From: Dirofilaria immitis
Taxonomy: Eukaryota > Nematoda > Chromadorea > Rhabditida > Onchocercidae
DNA length: 64,000 nucleotides
Direction of reading: 5' to 3'
NCBI GenBank assembly: GCA_024305405.1
Contig: JAKNDB010000068.1
Coordinates: 4,964,001 to 5,028,000, forward strand
Part shown: positions 1 through 51,318 of the stretch, piece after piece
How the letters are laid out: each line of letters begins with the position of its first letter
How positions within the stretch are numbered: the first letter of the stretch is position 1
The notes under the pieces: generated by a model
What the model was told of the DNA's origin: nothing
Databases searched by the model: none
The model's input: only the letters and a program-made list of their open reading frames with translations
Made by a program: the position numbers and the translations under genes

Positions 1-1212
1 TACGGTGTGTTCGAAATAACGGAAGGTTAGATTGAAGATCCGGTGGAGAAAAGATCCCGTGGGAATAGGCAATTGAGGAAAGGAAGTAGTAGTTCAGCGT
101 TGTCGATCCATTTTTGTTGGATAGAGAGCATTATGTGGATATTTCTGCGTGTTGATGTGTTTGCTGGAGGGAAGGGGTTTATGAGGTGAGTATATATCGA
201 GTGCAAATGTAATTGTCTATTAAGTACTGCTATTACTAAATACTGCCCATAGAAGCTACTAGCAGAACAGCTTTAATATGACGAGAGTGGATCTCGATTA
301 AATAGAGAAATATAGCTTTATAATGTTTCTATAGATTTATTGTCGAGACTTAAAAGGGATAAATGTAAAAATGTAGCAAGCAAAACATATCGTATTCTAT
401 TTTAGGTCATTTTATTTGCTATTATCTTATTTTGCTAGGAACATATTTATTTTCTCAATTTTCTGCCAACTACGAATTTATCGAAGTACGAGTAAAATAT
501 TATATACAAAACGAATGAAAAAAAGCTGATACAATAACATCTACAATAAATTACTAGTAGAGAATAGAGAACAGAATAATAATGAAATCATAAAGATCTT
601 AAATTTTAATTTAAATAAAATTTAAAAAAGAAATAAACAAAATTTGTCCATTATCATTAATTTTCTAACATAGAATTAATTATTACCATTTCCATCATTT
701 TAAGATAATTAAAATTTATTGACTTAATATCATTAAAATTCCTTTGAATCTAAAGTATAAATTTTCTTAAACCAAATTTAATGATCAATTAATAATTAAA
801 TTTCATATATTTATTATCATGAAATTTTATCAGCAAAGTTGTAAGTGAGTAGTTTTTTAAATTCATTTTTTTCGAGATTTTTTTGTATGATATTGAATAT
901 AGCAATGTATTGAATTGAATTAATAAAATAAATCGATAAACTTGACTTATATTTTTTGTTTATTGCAAGTCTGACAATAACTAAAAATAAAATTTAAATT
1001 CATTTTTGTTTGGTTCGGATCCGAAAATTTATTTTGTGTCTTCTATTATTGTACAAAACATTATTACTTATTGTTGTGCTTATAGAATATTCTTTTACAT
1101 TTCTTAATTTGAGAATATAATTGGAAATAAATTATAATATTCGACAAGAATGCTTTTAAACAAGAAGTTAGGATATTTTATAAATAAAAATTCAGAAAAT
1201 CCGTATTTTCAG
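1..1212. other. upstream intron or flank of the T-box gene
   Basis: This stretch lies just before the T-box 3' exon and is probably mostly intron. The preceding T-box exon should encode the conserved AVTAYQNEK-type sequence, and I do not find it here, so that exon is outside the window. A good-looking donor (AG before GTGAGT) follows base 185, but no reading frame before it resembles a T-box, so its meaning is unclear. No other gene is visible. Confidence 0.5.
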
Positions 1213-2030
1213 GTAACACAACTTAAGATCGACAATAATCCATTTGCCAAAGGATTCCGTGATGCCGGTGCTGGAAAACGTGAAAAGAAACGGTTGCTAA
1301 ACAGAACGGAATGCAGTGCAACCACTACAACTATTTCGAAATCGGTGGTTTCCTTGAACGATGATTCTGTAACATCTGAATCACCAGCTGCACGAGCAGG
1401 TAGCTCAATGGATTCAGATCATTCAGATGATGATGACTCACCGCCTCTTATGAAACGAGCCCGCAGTAGTCAAAGTACCATTGATGACTCGTTACATAGT
1501 AAGAATCATCTACCCACGAATCATCATCTTCAACAACATCTCCAACTTTTGCAGAATCATCGATTACTATCCAAAGAGACTGCCAACTTTCAATTGTTTC
1601 ATCCAGCTGGTATCGGAGGTGGTGGTGGTGGCGGAAGCGGAGGTAGCGGTCCGCCACCACCACCATCTTCTTTGTACCATTTTTCCAAAATTACGGGTTT
1701 CATCCCGCTGCCGAGTTTTTTTCCCGCTGCCCCTTTTCCCCGTGATTTCTTAATGCATCAAGCAGCTGCTGCAGCTGCCGCAGCACAGTTTTCGCCTTAC
1801 CTGCTTCGGCCATCTCTACCCGGTCCGCCACCTTCTTCCGCTCCTCAGGGAATTAATCCACCTACAGCTTCCCTGCTTCCGTCGCTATGTCACAATCGTT
1901 ACCATCGACTGCAACTACCGCCATTTCGTTAACCAATAATGGAGTACCACGACTCGCAGCTCCTATATCAGGAAAACCGGCAGTAGCTCCAAAGAAGGGA
2001 GGATTCGATGTATCTGATCTCCTTGCTTAA
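1213..2030 (+). CDS. tbx-2: T-box transcription factor, TBX2/3 (tbx-2) type, 3' exon(s)
   Basis: The exon opens after a TATTTTCAG acceptor with VTQLKIDNNPFAKGFRDAG, the end of a T-box DNA-binding domain including the NPFAKGFRD helix that enters the minor groove. A basic KREKKR stretch follows, the usual TBX2/3 arrangement, where repressors act in the nucleus. The tail has a Ser/Asp-rich acidic patch, a His/Gln-rich part, a Gly run followed by a Pro run, a Phe/Pro-rich segment and a run of eight Ala. The frame that starts at 1213 would stop at 1932. A frame one base out, usable from about 1857, continues to TAA at 2028-2030 and ends FDVSDLLA, an eh1-like (FxVxxLL) Groucho-binding motif. The join needs one extra base around 1870-1886, or an intron such as 1788-1867 (80 bases, weak donor). 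The family call is firm; assignment to tbx-2 itself is likely. Confidence 0.85.
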
Positions 2031-2146
2031 TCGTGATATTTCTTATTTCTAACCAATTTTCTTGTTCATTCAAATTTTGCATTTTCATTTATTGGTATGA
2101 CTTTCGATAGAAAAAACAGCAAAACATGACATCCATAGCGATTCTC

Positions 2147-2152
2147 AATAAA
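2147..2152 (+). terminator. polyadenylation signal AATAAA of the T-box gene
   Basis: AATAAA lies about 117 bases after the T-box stop codon on the same strand, a normal nematode 3' UTR distance. It is assigned by position only. Confidence 0.45.
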
Positions 2153-4989
2153 ATTAATCAACATTTTTCAACATTAATTTTTGCAAAATTAATGTTAAAA
2201 ATATTTCTTGAAAATTACTATAGAATCATTTTATTCCTTATCACATTATTGCTTCATTTATCTAACAATCATTATAGGAAATATTGAAATATACTGCTGA
2301 AATGATAAATCTGTTATTTCTTAACATTTTCCAACTATCATAATAATGAATAAGATAAAAATATCATGGTAATATTATTTGTAATAAAAGAACATTTCTT
2401 TTTAAATTATTGATCAGCAATTAAAAAATTTTATTTAATTATCATTTATACAACAATATTAAATTGATATATCACAAAAGAAAGGATATTGGAAATGAAA
2501 AATTTCTTCTCGATTAAATCGCTTAATTAAATAATTCTTTTTTTTGTTTCATTTAAAATTAAAATGCAATGCTCGTATAGCTTTACTGTTTATAATAATT
2601 ATGTTCGCTTTTCTTTTGTACCTTTTGTACATTTAAGAAAGGAAGAATTTATGATAAGTACTTAATAAATTGTATACATGAAATATAATAATAATTTCTT
2701 TTCTTCTTAATTTCATTGTTTCATTCTTTTCGTTTCATTTTCTATCGTTAAATTTTAATTGTATTATTAAAATTAATTTAATAAATATGAAATGATTTAC
2801 AATAATGTGAAATAAATTAAATAAAAAAATTTTATTACACAAAATGTAAAGACTTATTTTATTAATTGATATATTGTTACAAAATATTGATAAGAATAAA
2901 TTTTTTTTATTACTATCAAAAATTTTTAATATTAATATAGAATTTTGTAATATCCATTGCATTACATATTATATTATTGAAATTTTTTTTTTTTTTTTGA
3001 AGAACAAAAGATTTTTTTATATTTTATTATACTAATATTTTCTATCTAAAAATCTAATAATCGATGAAATAAGAAAATACGTATTCGTTATATATCATAT
3101 GCTTTCTTTATATTAGCATATCGAAAGGATATAAATACCGTTGCTAGATAGATGATGCTTCTATTGAAGCAATACAGTATCTAATTTCAGATTTACATAG
3201 ATTTGAAGTAGTAGGTAGTAATTGTCGGCTGTATATATCAATCTTTCTTAGAGATTTGTTTACTTGTTCCCTAAAACAATGTATACTATTTTCTTGAATA
3301 CTAAGATAAAGCATAACAATAAGTATACAAATTCCCGTACATTGAGCTTACCAAAATCTACCATAAAGTTGTTCAAGTATTTCCGTGAAATATGAAACGA
3401 GATATATATGTATACAATAACTAAAATTATTTCTCTCAGGAATTGTCGATTTAAGATATATATATGTTTGCTCATAAGAAAATGAAGTAAACATACAATT
3501 CATCATCTAAATATTTCGAGAATGTACGATATTTATGTTTCTATAAAATTTTATCAGTAAATGATTTTTATTTTACCGTAATATCATATTCTAGCAAGAA
3601 ATAATAAAAATACTTAATTAATTAATGTATTACAATTTTTTATAAAATGCTTCGTGTTAAAAATGTGGAAATCAGAAGTAAAGAAAATAAAAAGAATGAA
3701 ATGTAATTTAGTGTTTTGCAACTTATTAAAATTATTTTTTCAAAATATTTTTATTTAAAAATAAAATCATCATTATTATCTTAAATAATAGTTATCAATA
3801 AACAAATCTACCATCATTATTAATATACTGTATTATTATACTTTTTTAACAAAAATGATATGTTCTTTTTATCCTCAATCGAATCATTTTTATCATAAAT
3901 AGATTAGCAAATAATTTTAATGATAATTATCTTATTACTGACATCATTCAAACATTATATTTTAGTCATCAAAACTGCACTGTTATTCCAAATATTTTAT
4001 AATAATAGAAGAAACAAAAAAGATTTTTCCATGATTGTAGATAATTTGAGAATCGTATGATTTTAGATAATTTATAATTAATAGTATCAAAAATTGATAA
4101 TAAATAAAAATAGTGATTGAATATGTAGATAATTATGATTATAATCATTTATATATGAAGATAATAATAATAATGGTAATCAATCATTATAAATAACCAG
4201 CATTACACCTTTTGCATTTCTTCCTTTCCTGTATCATTGACAAACAAATATTCGGCATTATATCAGTGTTTTGTTGTGACATTAAATCAATCGGTTGAAT
4301 GATGACTGACTGTCACATAATTACAGGATAACAATGTTAACGAGAGATATTGAAAGAGTGTGTAATTGAGAGAATATGAATTAGATAATCGATGTTTATA
4401 GTTAAAAAAAAAAAAAGAAAAAGAAATTTGGGCATATAATGACCGTGAAAAATGGCGCCTTACGAAATAATCTAACGATAATACTTTTCATCCAACCTTT
4501 CCCACCTTTCAAAATTTTTATCTCTTTTCCATTTAACCTGTTAATTTATTTTTCCTTCCTTTTCTCTCATAATCTTTTTCATTCTACCGCTATTATTCAT
4601 GATTATAATAATAATGATGATGATGATAGTGATGATTATTATGATTTATCAAGACTATTTTTATCATAAATGGAATAATATTAATTTATCAGTACAATTA
4701 TTCGTAATCATTCCATTTCGTTTCTTTTCCTTTCGTTCTTTTCTCTTTTCTCTTATTTTCGATCATTAGCATTTTCTTATATGTTCAACAAACATACCAT
4801 ATACGATCATTATTTCTTTTCATGTTATTCGCATGGTAATGACGGATCAGTATGAATAACCATTATCGTATCATCCCATTATAATTGAGGGAAATTTTTT
4901 CTTTGATGAAATTTTGAGAAAATTATTAATTCAATCAATTATTAAATTCTAATATACTAAGAATGAGAGGAAAATAAAAGAATGTATGA

Positions 4990-5040
4990 TAACAACAACA
5001 ATGATAACAATAATAAAATAATAATAATAATAACAATGAT
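4990..5040. repeat. imperfect AAC/AAT trinucleotide repeat
   Basis: Tandem AAC then AAT units with a few interruptions, in intergenic DNA. A second triplet tract (ATA then GAT) lies at about 4601-4638. Confidence 0.8.
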
Positions 5041-6329
5041 AAAAAGATAATTTATAAATAATCGAAAAGAATTATTTCTACTTAATTTAAAATGCGAATC
5101 TATAATTTATCATCTTTCGGTTCTTGTATTTCTTTCTATCATTTATATTGAATGATATCTTTTTACAAAAATCATAACGAATTCAATTATATGTTTTATA
5201 TCAGAAGATATCATATTATTACTACTTACTATATCTTAGTATACCTTCTTCTTTTTCCTTTACACATATTTCGAATCAATCAATACCATAATTAACTAAT
5301 TCATTTTAATTGCATTTTACGCCCATTTTCTATGATATAATCTTATCACCATATCCATCATTAATTTCTACTTATGAATCTTCCCAATGATATAATTATC
5401 ATAAGCATTAAAATCATTTTCAATTACCATCATAATTTCAGACTATGCATTTGAGCACACAAAATGAATGGTCGGTTAATTTTGTATCAATTTTCCACTA
5501 TCATTTTTTTAAACACATTTTCAAGTTTTAATAACTTTGAAATTTTCTCATGAAAATATCATTCAATCATTTCGAGTTAAACGATTTTCAATTATGATAT
5601 TTCAACGAATTTATGCATCAAAAAATATAATGGAAATGATGGATTGTGAAAGAATATAAAAAATATGATTTTATCTACACAAATGTATGCAAAATAAAAA
5701 TATGTAATAATAATATCAAGCAGATAATCGAAAATGGAATTAATTGTTCGTAATATAAAATAAGAGCTATTTAATTTGTTGTACTTGAAATATAAAATTC
5801 AGTAACTTAATTTAATATACATATATATACATTACTTAATATTTACAATTTTATATAAGAAATACTCACTGAAGAATAAAAAATTTTAAGCGAGAATGGA
5901 GATTTAGAATGATTAATTAAGCTATATCGTCTTCGCTAGTATTAATTTCAATTCAAAGATTTCTTAAGATAGAAAATAAAATTATGACAAAATAATCAAT
6001 AAAAAGATAAAAAGTGTATCTTGGATATAATGTGAGAAAAATATAATTATTTACAAATATTTATATGCAGAAAATTAACTACTTAATTAATTAGCTAGCG
6101 TTTGAAGTATAAAATTGATGTGACACTAATATAATAACCACTCAAATGTAAATAAATGTTTTAACAATAATCAAAATATACAGCAATTCTTTCATGGATG
6201 TGAAATTTTGAGAATCGGATATTTATCGAGATTTTGGGTTAGTAAATATCGAAATAATCATCGTCACAATTAAATCCAAACTTCAGCATTTATGGAAACT
6301 GGATAAAATCATATGTCCTTGAATTGCAA

Positions 6330-44495
<38,166 letters not shown>

Positions 44496-45876
44496 CTGCA
44501 AATTTATTGATCAACAGTTGATAAAGCAAAAATACGAGCAGAACTTGCGCTATATATTACATCGAGACGTTTCAAATTTATTTTAATGTTGTATACCACA
44601 CATTTTATCAGTAAAAAAATTAACTCCAGAAGGAAATTTAAATGGTAGGCAAGAATTTCTTCATTTCAATGTACACTGTATACTAACTAGGTTTTCAATC
44701 CGAGAAAACCTGAATAATATCCATCCATCTTCGCCCTAACATTATCACATCTAACATGTGCTATCTTTTTATTGCATTAGATAATTCTAAATGCTCAAAG
44801 AAAAGATCTATTTATATCCGATGAATTGATTACAGTATCTTGTTTTGTAATTTAATATTTGATAGTTTCTGATTATTTTACTCTTCATGTTTTAGCATTT
44901 TCCATATTCCTTTTTTCTGAAAAATCTACAAATTAATCCTATTACAAATATCTGCGAAGAAACTTCAAATAAGTTTAAAAATTTTCCAGTTTACCACATA
45001 ATAACTTAAAGATTGAATTATTGCTTGATAAAAAAATTTGTTTGTTCCCATCATTGATTAAAACTACAATCCAATTCTAAAACTAAAATAGCCACTGTGA
45101 GACAGTTGATTTACATAAAGATCATCGAATCAGGCCGCCAAATCTTAGCTGATCGTTTATTTCGTTCCCATGATTTTTGATTTCTTAATGTGAGCGTTGT
45201 GAGAATTTGTTGATCGGGAAGATTGGCGGTGAGTATGAAAGTTTATGAAGAGTTTACGCTGCAAAACATTTCTCACTGTCTGTAACACACTACCATCAGG
45301 TGTTCCAATGTGTAAATTTATGATATATTGGTATTCGAATTAATTGACCAGTAATTCCACAACTGACATTTCATTTTTCCACCCACAATAAAATCACTGT
45401 TCTCACGAATAAAATTATCTTTCTCGAAATAGTACAGTTTTACTTACTTTCCCGGATTTTTCAAAAATCATGAGTATTATGATAAATACTTTTGCTTGCC
45501 ATAAAAATTGAATTTTAAGGTCTCCCTGGATCTTAGTATTTCGTTATAATGATTTATTTAATTACTTTCTCATCAAATTAGTTCTATTCATAAAGAAATA
45601 TGTTTGTTTAACTTAAAACATTATTTTAAAACTTATTTTACTACTTGTTCTAGATCGTTTTTTATTTCATATCTAAAGAATGCAATTTACATTCTTCGGT
45701 TCCTCTACCTTGTCTTATTTGCGTTTCCTATTAATATTTCATATATTCATCTTATTAATCTAAGCATTAAAATCAGATTTTACGATGGATTGATTAACTT
45801 TAGATATTGAATGTTACATTGTTTTATAATGACAAAGTATCTTTTATAATTGAATTGTTTTTCCTTTCTTTTCAGG
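44496..45876. promoter_or_regulatory. divergent promoter region between furry and the MADF gene
   Basis: About 1.4 kb separates the first furry exon (minus strand) from the first MADF exon (plus strand), so the promoters of both genes should lie here or just outside. A plausible plus-strand donor (GGCG before GTGAGT) follows base 45228 and could end a non-coding 5' exon of the MADF gene. No core promoter motif is clear enough to call. Confidence 0.4.
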
Positions 45877-48800
45877 ATGGAATTCAAGGATTATAATCAT
45901 GCTTTAATTGATACCGTCCGCAATTCACCGTATTTATATGATCCATCCAATAAACACTACAAAAAAGGACGGTCAAGAGTAGAATTATGGGAAGAAGTAT
46001 CGAGGAAACTTCAAGCGATGGGCTATAAAACTACAGGTTATTATTGTTTTTTAGTTGTTAATGGAAGGACCATGTTTTCAATTCTCAAATGAAATTAAAT
46101 AAGATTGAAGATGAAATCCAATCTTTTAGTTACTATTTCATGATAGATTCTAGAGAATTTGCTTTATAGAAATTATGAAGTTAGTTTGGAGCCACTAATT
46201 ATTGACTTGAATAGCTTAATGCTTTTTAAAAATAATGCTATAAATGATATTCCAGAAAAGTTACCTAAAATTTATGTTACTCAGAATATAGTGGATGGAA
46301 AAAAGACAAATTCAGAGTGCTAAAAATTTAGTAATTTAAGTTTGCAATTTCCATACATTTGATCTCTTGGAATCATATATCAGCCATGAGAAAGGAACCA
46401 ATTTTTCAGCATTTCAGTTTTGGTTTTCAATGTTAATTGGATGTCAAAATCCACAGTTTTTGCCTGGTACTCTCATTAAATGTGTTTCATCGAATATCTA
46501 CCGTTTATCTTTATTTGTTATCCTACTGATGGTACTAGCAATTATAAATAATAAAGATTTACAGGTGAAAAATGTCGTGAGCGTTGGAATTGTTTGAAGG
46601 GGCGATTTGTAAGGGAACGAAATACATTAAAAAATTGAGATCAAACTCACTACCTTATGTTCCGAGATTTTCATTTTATTCTGCAATGAAATTTGTGGAA
46701 CCGTTCTTGCCTGATTCGCTGCAGTTTGTTTTTTCCTTGTTCTTTTTTCCTGAATTTAAATTGTTTTATTGTCGTTACTTATTAGTTATAACTTTTATTT
46801 TAAATAATAGTACAAATTAGTTATATTTTTCTTTATTTCACATCATTTTACGTTGTGAGGAACTTGTTATATTACCCGAAAATATTTTCTATGCTGCACC
46901 AAAAAAATATGTAGTAGATATACAGTAATACTACGAAAATATCTTCACGCAGCACTATGCAAACAAGATTACACTCGTACATGATAGATTTGATGAATTA
47001 AAGAGCATTTATGTACAAATAACATGGGTATTTTTTTGATCTTTTGGATTTATTGTATTTTGCTGACCATAGAACAACTCTGTCATTAAAACTATGTAAT
47101 ATATTTTGTTGTTAATTTTTATTATGAAAATTGAGATATGCTTTTTGCAAAAACAATTTTAAAAAATTTTTTCAGGAAGCAGCCACATGAATATAATCCG
47201 ATAGATTTTCAAGTATCCATGAAATACGAAACGTGCTCAAACAACAATGTGGAAGAAAGTATTGACAAGTTAGTTTCGTATCGTAGTTAGCTAAGCGTCT
47301 CTCATCTTTGTTCTGGTTTTATTAAATATTATTTTCTAGGAAGACGTTTTGAAATATTTCGAAATTATTGCATGTAGTATCTGATTCGTTTTTGTGAATC
47401 CTGATGTTTGTCCTTTTCAGACAGATTCATCGGTTCCTGACGCAGAATGGTACAGCAGGAAATCATGAAACTGTGGATGCAAATGAATTTGTTGACGGCT
47501 CACGAGAAGCTCCATCATCGGCAACGGTTGCGACGAATAGTGTAACAGTACATGCACTTCAGAAAATACCGTTAGTGGGTACAGATTGTGCTCAAATTTA
47601 TCCACTGAATGAATCTTCTTTACAAATGATCCATTTGTGGTTGATTTGACGAAAACGAAATGTTGGAATGACGTTGATCAAGCTTCATCAAGTACGACAT
47701 CTTGGCAGTGGTATCACGACGAACTTCTGAAGCTTATCAATTTTTTTGAAATACCATTATATCAGTCGGGTTCAACTTATGATAGGAATACAAAAATCAT
47801 TCCAAGTTGCAGTTTTCTAACTATGCTTATTGAAACTAATCTATATTTATATACCAATTTACCGATACGATTAGATGATATTGTGCCTCGAATGCTTTTG
47901 GCTTTGTATACTGGTCTAATAGATGAAGGAAGTGGCGAGCCATATTTCTCACACTTTATATGGCCACCCGAATTGGAACGAAACAGTTATGATTGGGATG
48001 GAGCAGTGGAAGCAATCATTTCGCGATATTCATCATCTATACCACAATCTGTTGATGGTATTGTAAATACCGTTATGATATTATTGAAATTGGATGACAA
48101 TCAAGATATCCGAAACCTGGTTGAACGGCTTATTCAGGATGACTTGGAAGAATCTTTATCGCTTAATATGCGATTACTTCTTTGCGGATTTCAATTATTA
48201 ACCTTGAAGGCCTCTACTTTTTGTAATAAGCTTAGTAAAATTTTGGAAGAATCATTGGATGGAACCGTAAATCCATTTACGAATTGGCAGCATGATCAGT
48301 TTCGATTAAGTTGCATACAAATGAATTTGCAGCAGTTCAAGGCAACGGTAGCTTTTACAACTTATCACTGTGCTCATTTGGAAGGGCGAAGTAGTAGTAT
48401 TTTGCAGAAGTCATTTTTCCGCCACTTTATATTTCACAATATTTCATGCTATCGATTGATTTATGATGCTCAAGAAATCAGTTCTACTCCAATGCATGAA
48501 TTTTCACGATTCTTCTTCACTGGCGTTATGAAAAAGCAGCTTGAAATTTTGTATACTGCACTGAATTTATATCAGGATAATGGTTTTCGGATATCGGAAA
48601 GCCGTTTTCACGGATTCAGTTTTCCGGAAGATGCCACAGCATTGTATTTTCCAATTTGCCAACTTCTTTCACCTCTGTTCTGTCTTTGTTTGACTCAAAA
48701 AATGATACCGGAACTCTATGCAGTGTTGTATGGCTATATCAACAAGACGATGACGGATGAATGTAAAATCGAAGGACTAATTGAATCAGAACAGCAACGT

Positions 48801-50094
48801 TGGATAGAAGAAGGACATGAGGTAGGTTTTAATTCCATTTCGCTATAAGAAAGTTCTCTAAACTTTCCAATTTTTCTTGATAAGAAAAATGCAAAAGGAC
48901 GGAGCTACAAAACTATATCTTTGATCATTGTCCGTCGTAATATTCGATTTGAGTTTCAACATATTTCCTCAACCTGCGTCGATGATAAGACAAGGCAAAG
49001 AAGCTATCACAGAAATACAAAAAATTTATTTTAATTTTATCTGGATTTACATAATGTTTAAAAATTTGACAATAATTTGAGCTTGTAATCATTCGAATAC
49101 TACAAACTTATAAAATGCCTTAAATTACAAATTATAACAGATGAGCAAATAAATTACATTTCTTATAATAAACAGTGGTAATAATATTTTTCATTGAGGT
49201 TGTGATACTTAATACCAGTTAGTTATTTCTTCATTGCTATTTCTTCTGCCTTCGAATTTTCTTTATTGTTGTCATAATTCTGTTTAAAATTTTTAATTAG
49301 CTTTATTAATGCTATCGCAGTTTCTTAAACACTCTCTGATTACACTTAGAAGTATCGAAACTAAAGTCGTTTTTTGAATTTTGGAAAGAGATTTTTTTAA
49401 TCTTCAATCAATTTTTTTAATATTTCAGTATTATGTTCCATTAGCATTATAAAGAATTTGTGTCCTTGTTAATTGTGTTCATACCTACTGCATGAAGTTC
49501 AAGATCATAGTTCTAAACTTTTAAATAAAGTACCTGTAAATTTGTAATTCCTTATCCACTCGCAATTTCTGAATCAATTCTTGGAATTCGGATGCTCTAG
49601 ATTAACTTGTTGTTTTGCTGTTTTCATAGTGATGTTTGCTGAATTCCACTTTTTTTATTCAATTCGGATAGAGACGAATTAATAGTCTAAAATTTTTATA
49701 TTGTTTAGCCAGATGTTTATCTAACAATATTGATTGGCAGCATTAATTATTGTGAAAATATATATATATATTGCTCTACATCAACCCTTCTAGAATATAT
49801 GCTTTCATTAAATTAAATTATTGTATTAAAAATGGATGACGCATACAGATGTGATTAAACTGTAATAGTTATGAGAATCGATGAAATTAATAAATTTCTA
49901 GGAAAGAGATGTTCTAGAGAAGAGATTACTAAATTACGGAACTAATATTAATGTTTAATATGAGCGGTTATTTTCTAATTAATTGTTTGGAAGCTGTAAT
50001 AATGATATATATTTTTGGAATTCTGGTAGTCTTAAATGATTCTTTTCAGGTGCGAGAAATAATTGAACGTAGAAAAATAAATCCTGAAATCTAA
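45877..50094 (+). CDS. MADF-domain protein with long unrecognised C-terminal region
   Basis: Proposed exons are 45877-46036, 46565-46723, 47176-47268, 47421-48821 and 50050-50094, about 619 codons. The start ATG sits one base after a TTTTCAG acceptor, typical of spliced-leader trans-splicing. Residues of about 5-105 form a MADF domain, a Myb/SANT-like DNA-binding fold: LIDTVRNSPYLYD, the RVELWEEV helix, CRERWNCLKGRFVRER, then FYSAMKFVEPFLPDSL. MADF proteins are usually nuclear transcription regulators. The remaining ~450 residues (from SWQWYHDELL onward) look mostly helical and hydrophobic; I recognise no domain and no BESS motif. Splice phases agree, but two one-base deficits exist: the six-A run at 46629-46634 and near 47612-47626. 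A 122-base intron (47571-47692) could replace the second. Alternatively the region from 47640 on is a separate gene. Confidence 0.7.
48822..50049. other. last intron of the MADF gene
   Basis: A 1.2-kb AT-rich intron from a GAG/GTAGGT donor to a TCTTTTCAG acceptor. The 45-base terminal exon that follows keeps phase 0, encodes VREIIERRKINPEI and ends in TAA. Nothing else is seen in the intron. Confidence 0.6.
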
Positions 50095-51318
50095 TTGATC
50101 TAAGAAGGTTTCACTTAAAGCCAGATTCTCTTGTTTCTTTCCGATCATTTTCCTGGTCGTGTATCAACTGTTTGTTTTATATGGTAGTAAATGGATTAAC
50201 GTTTTGTTTAAAGTAAGTTGTTACGCTGTTATTTTTTAACATTATTCATCATTTTTGATAGGGTAATGTTTTTTAATAGTTGAAGGATATTCATTTAAAA
50301 CATCCTTTATGTTTTCTGTCTGCTTTAAATAATGATTCTAAATCTATATTGATTATACATTTTTGTATTGATTGAACTTCATTTCTGAAATAGCTCGATT
50401 TTGTCAACACGTTTGATTATTTTTTAGTTTCTGTTGAAATATGAAGCTGGTTTTGTTCTGAAAGATAAATCCTTACTGATTTAGAATATATTACATTTTT
50501 AGCGATAAAATTATATCTTAGAATCAAACTGATCAAAAATTAGTTTCAGCAATAAATATAATTTATGGAACTAGCATAATAATTCATTGAATTTTCAAAA
50601 TATTTTTCCATACAAAAAAGATTATTAATTTCGGCAAATTTTTACTAATTTTTTCGTAAATTGTTTCGTTTTCATTTACCATTGGAAATTCATAATACTG
50701 TATTAGTTCCAAATGATTATTACTGTTTTGACTAATTTTTAATGCATTATGTGATTTCATGTATTCTCGATACATTTCCGAATAGGATTATTTGATTATT
50801 GCTAGAATTTTCCTGAATTTTTTATTAGCTTTAAGAAAATAGGTAAGTTTGACTTTCGTTTATAAGTTTGGTTTTCGTTTATTTATTTACATTGCATTTA
50901 TCAATCAATACCTTTTTATATATAGTAGTTTACAAATCTTGATCATCAAAATCTGCAAAAAATTGTTATTTCGAGGGTTAGTTATCACGAGTGTTGGATT
51001 GGCATATAATAACCAGTTGCAATCGTTCTTTGATGTGTATCATTTATCATCATTTATTTACTTATAATTACCATACAACACCCTCATTTATTGATTGTGC
51101 TTTCGATATGGATTTTTGAACTATTAGGGATTGGTTTTTTTTTTGTTTTTTTTTCACTGTCATATCTGATCTATGATATAAAAAACTAGATTAAACATTT
51201 TTATATGATTATACCTATTATTAAAGTTTTGCTTTATTTTTGTTAAGTTTAGATGGATTTTTCTTTAATTTTAAATCAATCAGTTGATCATTTAACTTTT
51301 GATTTCACTTTCTTCTCT
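50095..51318. other. intergenic region between convergent genes
   Basis: 1.2 kb of AT-rich sequence between the 3' ends of the MADF gene and the orphan minus-strand gene. AATAAA at 50551-50556 (plus) could serve the MADF gene. AATAAA on the minus strand at 51233-51238 lies about 80 bases after the orphan gene's stop. Open frames here are low-complexity. Confidence 0.5.

Larger units (their letters stand above)
2031..6329. other. intergenic region between convergent tbx-2 and furry
   Basis: About 4.3 kb of AT-rich sequence separates the 3' ends of the two genes. It holds a run of 16 T at 2983-2998, ATA/GAT-type triplet repeats near 4601-4638 and AAC/AAT triplets near 4990-5040. The short open frames are compositionally biased (pyrimidine tracts, low-complexity Asp runs) and resemble no protein. 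No RNA gene was recognised. Confidence 0.6.

Noticed and set aside
1..185. Possible exon ending at a strong GTGAGT donor
   Set aside because: No frame encodes T-box sequence and all frames have stops. It may be non-coding, and I cannot support it as part of any gene.
1448..1753. Overlapping frames on both strands inside the T-box exon
   Set aside because: Shadows of the repetitive His/Gln/Gly-coding sequence of the T-box tail.
4439..4669. 76-codon plus-strand frame in the intergenic region
   Set aside because: Made of pyrimidine tracts and GAT repeats; no splice context and no resemblance to a protein family.
45604..46597. Extra plus-strand frames at 45604-45810 and 46367-46597
   Set aside because: AT-driven hydrophobic frames located in the promoter region and in the first MADF intron; the MADF domain joins in phase without them.
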